64,000 nt of DNA from positions 82,186 to 146,185 of the forward strand of contig NZ_CAXUNP010000004.1 of NCBI RefSeq assembly GCF_964252635.1, read 5' to 3'. The notes beneath the pieces are model-generated. The model was given only the letters and a program-made list of their open reading frames with translations. It did not search any database and was not told the origin of the DNA. Each line of letters begins with the position of its first letter. Position 1 is the first letter of the stretch. Both the position numbers and the translations under genes were made by a program. The stretch comes from Jatrophihabitans sp964252635. GTDB lineage: Bacteria > Actinomycetota > Actinomycetes > Mycobacteriales > Jatrophihabitantaceae. Positions 52,359 through 60,507 of this stretch are shown here, in pieces.

Positions 52359-52989
52359 CCCGCACGACGACGAGGACGACGACTACGAGATCGACGAAGA
52401 GACGCGGGCTCTCGCGTTCGAGACCGTCGACGTTGCTCCCGGGCTGACCGCAGTGCTGGCGGAGCACATCGCGGACTACGACATGCTTCCGCACGTGTAC
52501 TTCGGCGACGTGAGCCGCTGGGCGGAAGCCGAGGCGGCACGCTCGGGTGGATCCTCCGAGCTCGTCGCGCTCCTTGCTCTGCTTGAGTCGTCTTACCTGA
52601 CCGGCAATGGCGACGTCCAGAACCTCATCGACGCGTCGTTCATCGAAATGGTTGAGGACAATCCAGCCATCGTGAAGCTGTTGCAACCCGTCTTGCTGTC
52701 CCGAGTTCAGCCGTACTACCGGCCGACCAAGAGTGTCGGTTACCCGTGCCCCGTATGCGGTTACTCGAACCTGAAGGAACCGCCGCGGCTGCCGGGCGGA
52801 GGCGGCTCATACGAAATCTGCTGGTCATGCGGTTTCGAATTCGGCGTCACTGACGACGACAACGGATACAGCTACCTGCAGTGGCGTGAGCGCTGGATTG
52901 CGTCGGGCATGTCGTGGGCAACCGAGGCCAACCACCCACGTCCAAAGGGTTGGGACCCGGCTGCACAGCTCGCGTCACTCATGGACTAG
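52351..52989 (+). CDS. Immunity-like protein 2: helical N-terminal domain fused to zinc-ribbon
   Basis: A 212-residue protein. Residues 1-125 are an acidic helical domain (MLPHVYFGDVSRWAE and SSYLTGNGDVQNLIDASF), possibly related to DUF7674-type proteins. Residues 135-212 are a second copy of the zinc-ribbon fold of the previous gene: CPVCGYSNLKEPP, CWSCGFEFGVTDDDNGYSY, WRERWIASGM and GWDPAAQLASL match it position by position. ATG 52351 overlaps the preceding stop by 8 nt (ATGAGTGA). The layout suggests duplication of the zinc-ribbon gene and fusion to a second immunity domain. Confidence 0.72.
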   Translation: MSDPHDDEDDDYEIDEETRALAFETVDVAPGLTAVLAEHIADYDMLPHVYFGDVSRWAEAEAARSGGSSELVALLALLESSYLTGNGDVQNLIDASFIEMVEDNPAIVKLLQPVLLSRVQPYYRPTKSVGYPCPVCGYSNLKEPPRLPGGGGSYEICWSCGFEFGVTDDDNGYSYLQWRERWIASGMSWATEANHPRPKGWDPAAQLASLMD

Positions 52990-53503
52990 ATCCGGAAAGG
53001 TGCGTCCGAGACCACCTCGACGACCGTAATGACAATGCCCCTGTCCTTCGCGTCTCGGACATGTCATCGAACGCGTGAGGCGCATGCATCTAGTTGCCCG
53101 AGGACCTGGCGGTGCGGTCCGACTATGGCGAGGGCGTCGTATCTGACGCGGTGGCTGGTTCTGGGGCGGTTTTCGCGCCACGGCGTAGGAGAGGACGAGC
53201 TCTCGACGGCGCCCGCAGCAAATCGTCACCGCACACAGTGATCGACTGCGGATTCGGGCGATATAGCGACAACCAGACGCAGTTGATCACGCGGCACAGA
53301 GGCAAGCGCGGCCGGCCACTGGATGTCGATCAGGTTCGCCTCGCTAGTTGCCGCTGCTGGGCCAAGAAGCGGCAACCCGGCAGGAAGACGTGATCACCAG
53401 GGGCGGGAAGCGGCAATGCGCCAGGAAGACGCGATCACCACGGACGGCAGCGGCCTGAAGCGGTCGCCGGAACCGGTCCACGAGCGGCCCGAAACGACCA
53501 GGC
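52990..53503. other. Non-coding gap after the toxin/immunity genes
   Basis: About 510 bp between the last immunity-like gene and a convergent TIGR03086 gene. Short open frames exist on both strands but none has a supported start, family motif or normal codon pattern. It contains a 9-bp hairpin (53347-53355 against 53368-53376) and two imperfect 34-bp direct repeats. It may hold remains of an older gene or the edge of the transferred module. Confidence 0.7.
53366..53440. repeat. Imperfect 34-bp direct repeat
   Basis: Copies at 53366-53399 and 53407-53440 agree at 30 of 34 bases (both contain GAAGCGGCAA and CAGGAAGACG). They lie in the non-coding gap downstream of the toxin cassette. Confidence 0.8.
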
Positions 53504-54085
53504 TCAGCGGGGGTCGCGGCCGGTCATGGCGATCAACCGGTCCAGCACGGGTGCGTCATCGGGCACAACCACCGGACGGTCGAACATGCCGCTGGCCGAG
53601 AGGTCGGTGAACTGACGCGACTCGCCCCACACCGCCGAGACGATGTCCGACGGCAGCTCCCCCGCCCAGTCGATCGCGCGTCCCAGGTCCCACGTGTGCA
53701 CGGTGAGGTCGAAGATCAGCTCGCGGATGTACCCGCCGCCGACCGTCGGTCCCCGTGACAGCAACACCGTCTGCTCCAGCGCCCCGGGTGCCGAGAACGC
53801 CTCGCCGGCCCGCCTCGCCACGTCGTCCCAGGCGTCCGGATAGCCGTCGTGCACCGCGGCCGCACGGATCGCGTCGACCTCGCCGGCCGCCGCGTCGAGG
53901 TCCAGTCCGCGCATCAACGGTTCGACCCAGCGGTGCTCCGTGATGAGGTGGCCGACCAGATCGGCGACGTCCCATTCCGCGTTCGGGGTCGGCGCACCCC
54001 ACTGCGCGTCCGAGACGGCATCGACGCGCAGGCCGAACTCGCCCTGCAGCGTCCGGAAGATACCGACGAGATCGAGTTCCGGCAC
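53504..54085 (-). CDS. TIGR03086-type metal-binding protein (mycothiol maleylpyruvate isomerase-like)
   Basis: A 193-residue DinB-like four-helix protein. The N-terminal WDVADLVGHLITEHRWVEP supplies His residues as in the MDMPI/TIGR03086 family; DLTVHTWDLGRAIDW supplies the third His. The family binds a divalent metal and often uses mycothiol as cofactor; the specific reaction is unknown. GTG 54085 is chosen. It starts 26 bp after the moeZ stop, so it is probably in the same transcript as moeZ. Confidence 0.8.
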   Translation of the reverse strand: MPELDLVGIFRTLQGEFGLRVDAVSDAQWGAPTPNAEWDVADLVGHLITEHRWVEPLMRGLDLDAAAGEVDAIRAAAVHDGYPDAWDDVARRAGEAFSAPGALEQTVLLSRGPTVGGGYIRELIFDLTVHTWDLGRAIDWAGELPSDIVSAVWGESRQFTDLSASGMFDRPVVVPDDAPVLDRLIAMTGRDPR

Positions 54086-54111
54086 CCGACCGAGGTACCC
54101 CTCGGGCCCGG

Positions 54112-55272
54112 TCAGTACACCGGCAGCGAGGTGTCCACCTGGTTCACCCAGGCGGTGACGCCGCCCTGCACGTGCACGGCGTCCTTGAAGCCCGCCGACT
54201 TGACCGCGGCCAGCGTCTCGGCCGAGCGCACCCCCGTCTTGCAGTACATGACGATCTGCTTGTCGTTGGGCATCGACGCCAGCGCATCGCCACGCAGGAT
54301 CTCGTCCTTCGGCACCAACGTGGCACCCGGGATCTTGACGATCTCCCACTCGGCAGGCTCGCGCACGTCGACCAGGTACACCGGCTTGTCGGAGTCGAGC
54401 AGCTCCTTGAGCTCCGACGCGGTGATGGTCGAGCCAGCCGCGGCCTCCTGCGCCTCCTCGGACACCACACCGCAGAACGCGTCGTAGTCGATCAGCTCAG
54501 TGATCTTGGGAGCGGCCGGGTCCTTACGGATCTTCAGCTCACGCCACGTCATCTCGAGGGCGTCGAACACGAGCAACCGGCCGAGCAGGGTGTCGCCAAT
54601 ACCGGTGAGGAGCTTGATGGCCTCGGCCACCATCACCGAACCGATGGCCGCGCAGAGCACGCCCAGCACGCCGCCCTCGGCGCACGACGGCACCATGCCG
54701 GGCGGCGGCGGGTCGGGGTAGAGGTCGCGGTAGTTCGGCCCGTGCTCGTCCCAGAACACCGACACCTGGCCGTCGAAGCGGTAGATCGACCCCCACACGT
54801 AGGGCTTGCCGAGCAGGACGCACGCGTCGTTGACCATGTACCGGGTCGCGAAGTTGTCGGTGCCGTCGACGATGAGGTCGTACTGGCCGAAGATCTCCAG
54901 GACGTTGTCGTTGTCGAGGCGGGTGTCGTGGACGACGACCTCGATGAGCGGGTTGATCTCGAGCACGGAGTCCCGCGCCGACTCGGCCTTGGAGCGGCCG
55001 ATGTCGCTCTGGCCGTGGATGATCTGGCGCTGCAGGTTCGACTCGTCGACGACGTCGAACTCGACGATGCCCAGCGTGCCCACGCCGGCCGCGGCCAGGT
55101 ACATCAGGGCCGGGGAGCCCAGGCCGCCGGCGCCGACGCACAGCACCTTGGCGTTCTTCAACCGCTTCTGCCCGTCCATGGCGACGTCCGGGATGATCAG
55201 GTGGCGGCTGTAGCGGCGCACCTCATCGATGCTCAACGACTCGGCGGGCTCCACGAGGGGCGGCAGGCTCAC
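54112..55272 (-). CDS. moeZ: MoeZ: adenylyltransferase / sulfurtransferase for molybdopterin and sulfur carriers
   Basis: A 386-residue protein with an E1-like MoeB domain (CVGAGGLGSPALMYLA ATP-binding loop near residue 46, DGTDNFATRY near 136) and a C-terminal rhodanese domain whose active-site cysteine is in YCKTGVRSAE near residue 347. MoeZ adenylates and sulfurates sulfur-carrier proteins (MoaD, CysO and others) in actinobacteria. A GTG at 55272 with AAGGACG upstream is the start. It matches Rv3206c by position. Probable partner gene is downstream TIGR03086-type protein only by proximity. Confidence 0.95.
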   Translation of the reverse strand: MSLPPLVEPAESLSIDEVRRYSRHLIIPDVAMDGQKRLKNAKVLCVGAGGLGSPALMYLAAAGVGTLGIVEFDVVDESNLQRQIIHGQSDIGRSKAESARDSVLEINPLIEVVVHDTRLDNDNVLEIFGQYDLIVDGTDNFATRYMVNDACVLLGKPYVWGSIYRFDGQVSVFWDEHGPNYRDLYPDPPPPGMVPSCAEGGVLGVLCAAIGSVMVAEAIKLLTGIGDTLLGRLLVFDALEMTWRELKIRKDPAAPKITELIDYDAFCGVVSEEAQEAAAGSTITASELKELLDSDKPVYLVDVREPAEWEIVKIPGATLVPKDEILRGDALASMPNDKQIVMYCKTGVRSAETLAAVKSAGFKDAVHVQGGVTAWVNQVDTSLPVY

Positions 55273-55378
55273 GACACACGTCCTTCTCGACTCGACTCAA
55301 CTGCTGGGGCAACCACCGCGGGGGCGGCGCCATTCCGCCTCCAGTGTCCCCAACCGCTCCAGGGACCGCACGGCGGCG

Positions 55379-56407
55379 TCAGTCGCCGAGCTTGTACTCG
55401 TCGTTCTTGGACGTGTCGACCTGCTCGGCCCCCGGGGCGCCGCGCACGCCCGGCGGGTACGGCCAGGGGTTGGCCTGGCAGATCTGCTTGGTGACCGCCG
55501 ACCGCAGCCCGAAGCTCTGCTGCATCATGGCCGGCGCCAGGCCACCCGGAAGGCACTGGTGCGCGTGGTTGTGCCCGAGCGCGTGCCCGTCCTCGTGGTT
55601 GATCATGTAGATCCGGTACAGCGCAAGGTCGCCGACGTAGGCCGTCGAGCCGCGGACCCAGCGGGCGTCGTTGAAGATCACCCGGTTGTCCCGGTCGTTC
55701 AGACCCGGAACCGAATCGGCCGCGGCGTAGCAGGAGGTCTCGACCGGGATCGAGTAGCCGCAGTACTTGCGGACCGTCATCGACGAGGTCAACGTCACAT
55801 GGAAGTCGATGCGGCCCGAGTCCACCCGCTGCAAGGAGACGCCGTGGCCGGACCAGCTGCGTGGGTCCGACAGCGTGGACACGACCAGTGACTGGAACTG
55901 CGTGAGGTCGATGCCGCTGACCCCGTTCTCGACGTCGATGGAGTAGCGGTACAGCCGGCCCTTGCCGACGACCGGGGACGTGCCGCGCAGCACGCGGAAC
56001 GTGCCGGCGCCCTTGGTCGTGTACGCAGGCCCGTTCGGCAGCGCGTAGCCCTTCAGCGCCTGGCTGTTGTCGCCCGCGCCGGTGACGTCGCCCTTGAGCG
56101 GCATCTCGGCCGGAGCGGGCGGCGGTGACGCACGACGGGCCGACGCGCTCGCGGTCGGACGGTCGGCAACGGCCTTCGATGGGCTCGACGCGGTGCTTGA
56201 GGTCACCAGCGCGACGATCGTGACGACCGCCAGCACCGGGATCGCGTAGGCGCGCCATCCCCAACGCCGTACGAAGGCGCGCAGCCAATTCCCCGCGCGG
56301 CTCTCGGGCGGGCGGCGACGACCGAAACCGACCTCGGTCCGGCGAGCCCCGTCGTGGGCGGCGCGCACGTCGTCGAGCGGGTCGCGCTCATCGCGGGGAC
56401 GCGTCAC
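55379..56407 (-). CDS. DUF3152 membrane-anchored metzincin-like protein
   Basis: A 342-residue protein: a basic N-terminal cytoplasmic region, one transmembrane helix (about residues 55-75), a Ser/Ala/Pro-rich linker and a DUF3152 domain. The domain has HEDGHALGHNH near residue 280, an exact HExxHxxGxxH metzincin zinc motif, and a Met-turn-like PAMMQQ about 20 residues later. Two Cys pairs could form disulfides. This suggests an extracytoplasmic zinc peptidase, though the family is listed as of unknown function. GTG 56407 follows GAGGGG. It lies between moeZ and a hydrolase gene, as Rv3207c lies beside moeZ. Confidence 0.88.
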   Translation of the reverse strand: MTRPRDERDPLDDVRAAHDGARRTEVGFGRRRPPESRAGNWLRAFVRRWGWRAYAIPVLAVVTIVALVTSSTASSPSKAVADRPTASASARRASPPPAPAEMPLKGDVTGAGDNSQALKGYALPNGPAYTTKGAGTFRVLRGTSPVVGKGRLYRYSIDVENGVSGIDLTQFQSLVVSTLSDPRSWSGHGVSLQRVDSGRIDFHVTLTSSMTVRKYCGYSIPVETSCYAAADSVPGLNDRDNRVIFNDARWVRGSTAYVGDLALYRIYMINHEDGHALGHNHAHQCLPGGLAPAMMQQSFGLRSAVTKQICQANPWPYPPGVRGAPGAEQVDTSKNDEYKLGD

Positions 56408-56499
56408 CGTCGCCCCTCGCCTCTCGTCCCGCCATGACGACACGGCTCCAGACTTGCACAACACGCGGCGAACGCCGGCATTGACGACACGTCAGCGAT

Positions 56500-57495
56500 T
56501 CAGACGGCGGGATCCCGGCTCTCGTCCCGCACCGAGTCGAGCAGGGCCACCATGGCCCGCGCCGAAGAGACGGGGTCCTCCATCATCGCGGTGTGCCCGA
56601 TGTCGGTGAACACGCGCAGACGGGCGTCGGGGACGGCTGCGGCGACGTAGGGCGCGAGGTCCGGGGCCACGAGACGGTCCGAGTCACCCCACAGGACGAG
56701 CGTCGGGGCCTGGATCGCCCGCATGGCCCGCCACCCGGCGCGGCCGTGGAAAAACTGGGAGCGGACGAGGCCACGCATCGACCGCAGCACCGCGGACTCC
56801 GCCCAGGGCAGGTTCACCCGGTAGGTGGCCTCGGTAACGGCCTCGGCCAGACGTGCGGCGGGGAACCGCTCGGGCCTGGCGAAGCAGAGCTTGATGGTGC
56901 CCTTCGCCCGGACCTCGACGGCGTAGCGGCGGTTGAACTGCTTGACCACGAACTCGCCCAGGACGGGCAGGATCAGCAACGCCACGACCGGGTCGCTCTT
57001 GAGCGGGTAGATGCGGATGCGGTTGTCCGACACCGCCGGCGACACCAGGGTCAGCGTGCGCACGAGGTCCGGGCGTCGGGAGGCGACCAGGATCGTCACG
57101 GCGCCGCCCATCGAGTTGCCCACCAGGTGCACGGGTCCGCGGCCGGACTGCTCGAGGTAGGCGATGACGAGGTCGGCGAACGCATCGGGGGTGTAACGGT
57201 TGTCCGGTGCCGGGCCGGAATGCCCGTGCCCGTACAGGTCAATGGCGTCGATCGCGAGCCGCCCGCGCAGCAGGGCCGCGAAGTCCGTCCAGTTCGTCGC
57301 CGACCCGCCCAGGCCGTGGACGAACAGCGCCGGCTCGGCGTCCGGGTCGTCCGACGGCGTGGTGCGCACCGTCACCGTGACGCCGTTCACCTCGACCTCG
57401 CGCAGCGGCCACGACGGGCCCTCGGGGTCGAGGGGCGGCAGCTCGGCGTCGGCGAGCGGCGCCTCCGGGGCGGTCCGTGACGGCGGTTTCGGCAT
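56500..57495 (-). CDS. Alpha/beta-fold hydrolase
   Basis: A 331-residue alpha/beta hydrolase. FVHGLGGSATNW is the oxyanion region, GNSMGG carries the nucleophilic Ser near residue 128, WGDSDRLV the acid near 275, and DIGHTAMMEDP the catalytic His near 303. Substrate (an ester, epoxide or similar) unknown. It may correspond to the lipase-like gene (lipV) seen in this region of M. tuberculosis, though the order differs, so that is a guess. No signal peptide. ATG 57495. Confidence 0.87.
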   Translation of the reverse strand: MPKPPSRTAPEAPLADAELPPLDPEGPSWPLREVEVNGVTVTVRTTPSDDPDAEPALFVHGLGGSATNWTDFAALLRGRLAIDAIDLYGHGHSGPAPDNRYTPDAFADLVIAYLEQSGRGPVHLVGNSMGGAVTILVASRRPDLVRTLTLVSPAVSDNRIRIYPLKSDPVVALLILPVLGEFVVKQFNRRYAVEVRAKGTIKLCFARPERFPAARLAEAVTEATYRVNLPWAESAVLRSMRGLVRSQFFHGRAGWRAMRAIQAPTLVLWGDSDRLVAPDLAPYVAAAVPDARLRVFTDIGHTAMMEDPVSSARAMVALLDSVRDESRDPAV

Positions 57496-57566
57496 CGCGC
57501 CAGACTACGGTTCGCACCCGCCGGGCGCCCGGCGAGCGGCGCACGTCACGTCGCTCGGTCAGGGGG

Positions 57567-58532
57567 TCAGGCGGTCTTGCGGGCCGCCTTCTTCGCGGTG
57601 GCGGACTTCTTGGCACCGGCCTTCTTCGCCGGCGCCTTCTTGGCGGACTTGGCAGGTGCCTTCCCGGCCGACTTCGACGTCGCCTTCTTCGCGGCCTTCT
57701 TCGCCGGCGCCGCCGTGGATCCGTCCTTCGAGCCCGAGGACGATCCGGTCTCGCCGCGGCCCTTCTTGGCGGCGTCGACCGAGGCCCGCAACGCGGACAT
57801 GAGGTCGACCACGTTGCCGGCGGTGGGCTGCTCCTCCTCCGTCTCGACGATCTCTCGGCCCTCGACCTTGGCCTCGATCACGGACTCGAGCGCCTCGCGG
57901 TAGTCGTCGGTGTACTGCTCGGGCTCGAAGTCGCCCGCCATGCTCTCGACGAGCGAGCGGGCCATCTGCTGCTCCTGGGGCCGCAGCTCGACGTCCTCGT
58001 CGAGGAACGCGAAGTCGGCCTCACGTACCTCGTCGGGCCAGATCATCGTCTCGAGCAGGATGACGCCGTCGCGCACCCGCAGCGTCGCCAGCTGCTCGCG
58101 GTTGCGGATGGCCACCTTGACGACCCCGACCGTGTCGCTGTCCACGAGCGCGTCGCGCAGCAGCACGTAGGGCTTGACCGCGTTCTTCTCCGGCTCGAGG
58201 AAGTAGCTCTTGTTGTAATAGATCGGGTCGATCTGCTCGGCGGGCACGAACTGCACCACGTCGACCACCCGCGCGCTGGGCAGCGGCAGGTCCTTGAAGT
58301 CGTCGTCGGTGAGCACCACCGTCTCGCCCGAGCCGAGCTGGTAGCCCTTGGCGATGTCGGCGTACTGCACCTCCTCGCCGTCGGTCTCGGCCACCCGCTT
58401 GTACCGGATCCGGGAGCCGTCGCTACGGCGGACCTGGTTGAAGCTGACGCTCTTCTCCTCGGTCGCCGCGAACAGCTTGACACCGATGCTGACCAGCCCG
58501 AAGGACACGCTGCCCTTCCAGATCGAGCGCAT
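57567..58532 (-). CDS. ku: Ku protein for non-homologous end joining
   Basis: A 321-residue bacterial Ku. It starts MRSIWKGSVSFGLVSIGVKL, the signature of the family, and follows the Ku core through PIYYNKSYFLEPE and MIWPDEVREADF to about residue 255. The remaining about 65 residues are Lys/Ala/Pro-rich repeats (AKKAPAKK-type), an extended basic tail that helps DNA binding or threading. Ku binds double-strand ends and recruits LigD. ATG 58532 follows AAGGAGT. It is divergent from the ligase gene with a 77-bp gap, so ends of the pathway are likely controlled together. Confidence 0.95.
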   Translation of the reverse strand: MRSIWKGSVSFGLVSIGVKLFAATEEKSVSFNQVRRSDGSRIRYKRVAETDGEEVQYADIAKGYQLGSGETVVLTDDDFKDLPLPSARVVDVVQFVPAEQIDPIYYNKSYFLEPEKNAVKPYVLLRDALVDSDTVGVVKVAIRNREQLATLRVRDGVILLETMIWPDEVREADFAFLDEDVELRPQEQQMARSLVESMAGDFEPEQYTDDYREALESVIEAKVEGREIVETEEEQPTAGNVVDLMSALRASVDAAKKGRGETGSSSGSKDGSTAAPAKKAAKKATSKSAGKAPAKSAKKAPAKKAGAKKSATAKKAARKTA

Positions 58533-58609
58533 GCTGACTCCTTCGTCGTCGGTGCCCGCCGCCGCATGTCTGCCCACAATGTCGGCCGCGGAATCCATAG
58601 TGTGGACGC

Positions 58610-59539
58610 GTGGACCCCATGCTCGCCACTGCCGCGGCCGCGCTGCCGCACGGTGAGGGCTGGGCCTTCGAATTCAAGTGGGACGGCGTCCGGGCCCTGA
58701 TCGACGTTCGCGACGACACCACGCCCCGGCTCACCAGCCGCCGCGGCAACGACGTCTCGGCCGGTTACCCCGAGCTCGTGGCCCAGGCGAGCGGTGTGGG
58801 CGACGCGCTGTTGGACGGGGAGATCGTGGCTTTCGTCGACGGCCGACCGTCGTTCGGGCGGCTGCAGACCCGGATGCACCTGCGCGCGGGCCAGGACGTC
58901 GCCCGGGCCGCTCACGAGGCCCCGGTGACATATGTGGTGTTCGACGTCCTGCGCCGCTTCGGCGTGGACCTCACCGCGCGTCCCTACCGTGAGCGGCGCG
59001 CCACGCTGGAGCGCTTCGCCGCCGAGCACGAGGGCTGGACGCTCAGCCCGTCGTTCGACGACGGCCCGGCCACCGAGCAGGTCGCGCACGAGCACGGGCT
59101 CGAGGGCGTCGTCGCCAAGCGCGTCGACTCGATCTATCAACCGGGTCGACGTACCGAGGACTGGCGCAAGCTGCGTTTCGTCCGCGCCGGCGACTTCGCC
59201 GTGATTGGCTGGGAGGCCTCGCCGGAGCACCCGAACACGTTGAGCTCGCTGCTGCTCGCGGTCGTCGACGGCGATCAGCTGCGCTTCGCCGGCAAGGTCG
59301 GCAGTGGTCTCTCGGGCCGGGCGGCCGCCACGGTGCAGAAGCGGCTGACCGCGCGGGCGTCCTCGGCGGTGCCGGGCGTGCCGCGCTCGATCGGCGGCCG
59401 GCACATGCACTGGGTCGAGCCCGAGCAGGTGGTCGAGGTCGAGTTCGCGTCGTGGACCGACGACCGGCGGCTGCGGCACCCGGTCTTCCGCGGGCTGCGG
59501 GAGGACAAACGGGTCGAGGAGGCAAGGGGTGATGGCTGA
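58610..59539 (+). CDS. ATP-dependent DNA ligase, LigD ligase-domain type
   Basis: A 309-residue stand-alone ligase. The adenylated lysine is in FEFKWDGVR (motif I, near residue 23), with LLDGEIV (motif III), VFDVL, EGVVAKR (motif IV) and WRKLRF (motif V), then the OB-fold with GKVGSGLSG. It seals DNA ends after Ku-guided processing. It lacks the polymerase and phosphoesterase domains of full LigD; the polymerase is in the next gene, which overlaps it. GTG 58610. Confidence 0.93.
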   Translation: MDPMLATAAAALPHGEGWAFEFKWDGVRALIDVRDDTTPRLTSRRGNDVSAGYPELVAQASGVGDALLDGEIVAFVDGRPSFGRLQTRMHLRAGQDVARAAHEAPVTYVVFDVLRRFGVDLTARPYRERRATLERFAAEHEGWTLSPSFDDGPATEQVAHEHGLEGVVAKRVDSIYQPGRRTEDWRKLRFVRAGDFAVIGWEASPEHPNTLSSLLLAVVDGDQLRFAGKVGSGLSGRAAATVQKRLTARASSAVPGVPRSIGGRHMHWVEPEQVVEVEFASWTDDRRLRHPVFRGLREDKRVEEARGDG

Positions 59540-60464
59540 GTCCGCGAAGGTGACGGTCGACGTCGAAGGACGGCACCTCACGCTGTCCAACCTGCACAAG
59601 GTGCTCTACCCCGACGCCGGGTTCGCGAAGGGCGAGGTGATCGACTACTACACGCGGATCGCGCCGGTGCTGCTGCCACACCTCGACGCCCGACCGCTCA
59701 CCGTCAAGCGCTACCCCAACGGCGTGGACGGGCAGTTCTTCTTCGAGAAGAACGCCTCACGCGGCACGCCCGACTGGGTGCGGACCGTGACCCTGCCCGT
59801 CCCCGGCTCCACCAAGAACCGCGAGACCATCGACTTCATCGTCGTGGAAGCGCTGCCCGACCTGGTCTGGCTGGCCAACCTGGCCGCGCTCGAGCTGCAC
59901 GTGCCGCAGTGGCAGATCCCCCGACGGGCGCGCAAGCCACGCACCGACCTCATCGTGTTCGACCTCGATCCGGGGCCACCGGCCACCATCGTCGAGTGCA
60001 GCGAGGTGGCACTGCTGCTGCGTGACCTCCTCGTCGCCGACGGGTTCGCACCGCTGGCCAAGACGTCCGGGTCGAAGGGGATGCAGCTCAGCGCGCCGAT
60101 CCGCTGCGACGACCAGGAGCTGCCGTCGCGGTACGCCCACCGCCTCGCCGAACGGCTCGAGCAGCAGCGGCCGGACCTCGTCGTGTCCCGCATGGCGAAG
60201 AACCTGCGGCCCGGCAAGGTGCTCGTCGACTGGAGCCAGAACAACCCGGCCAAGACCACGGTCGCGCCGTACTCGCTGCGGGCCCGCCCCCAGCCCACCG
60301 TGTCGACACCCCTGCGGTGGGACGAGGTCGAGTCCGGCGAGACGCTGTCGTTCACCGCGGCCGACGTCCTGGACCGGGTCGAACAGCACGGCGATCTCTA
60401 CGCCGGCGTCCTCGACGACAGCGCGCGCGGTCGGCTGACCAAGGCGATGACTACCGCCGAGTAG
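59532..60464 (+). CDS. LigD-type DNA polymerase domain (PolDom) as separate protein
   Basis: A 310-residue archaeo-eukaryotic-primase-type polymerase. It has VKRYPNGVDG and FFEKNAS (nucleotide and phosphate contacts), the catalytic FDLDPGP (two Asp), and SGSKGMQL. In NHEJ it adds or fills in nucleotides at breaks, preferring ribonucleotides. ATG 59532 overlaps the ligase stop by 8 nt; GTG 59529 is also in frame. No 3'-phosphoesterase domain was seen with either gene. Together with Ku it forms a split NHEJ set. Confidence 0.93.
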   Translation: MAESAKVTVDVEGRHLTLSNLHKVLYPDAGFAKGEVIDYYTRIAPVLLPHLDARPLTVKRYPNGVDGQFFFEKNASRGTPDWVRTVTLPVPGSTKNRETIDFIVVEALPDLVWLANLAALELHVPQWQIPRRARKPRTDLIVFDLDPGPPATIVECSEVALLLRDLLVADGFAPLAKTSGSKGMQLSAPIRCDDQELPSRYAHRLAERLEQQRPDLVVSRMAKNLRPGKVLVDWSQNNPAKTTVAPYSLRARPQPTVSTPLRWDEVESGETLSFTAADVLDRVEQHGDLYAGVLDDSARGRLTKAMTTAE

Positions 60465-60507
60465 GCTCCGGACGGTCAGCGGAAGCGTTCATCGGAGGGT
60501 CAGCAGC

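Noticed and set aside
53029..53393. Small ORFs in the gap after the toxin cassette
   Set aside because: No ribosome sites, no family features, and frames on both strands look equally poor.
52990..53503. Insertion sequence or transposase remnant
   Set aside because: No DDE or other transposase motif and no terminal inverted repeats were found; only short direct repeats.
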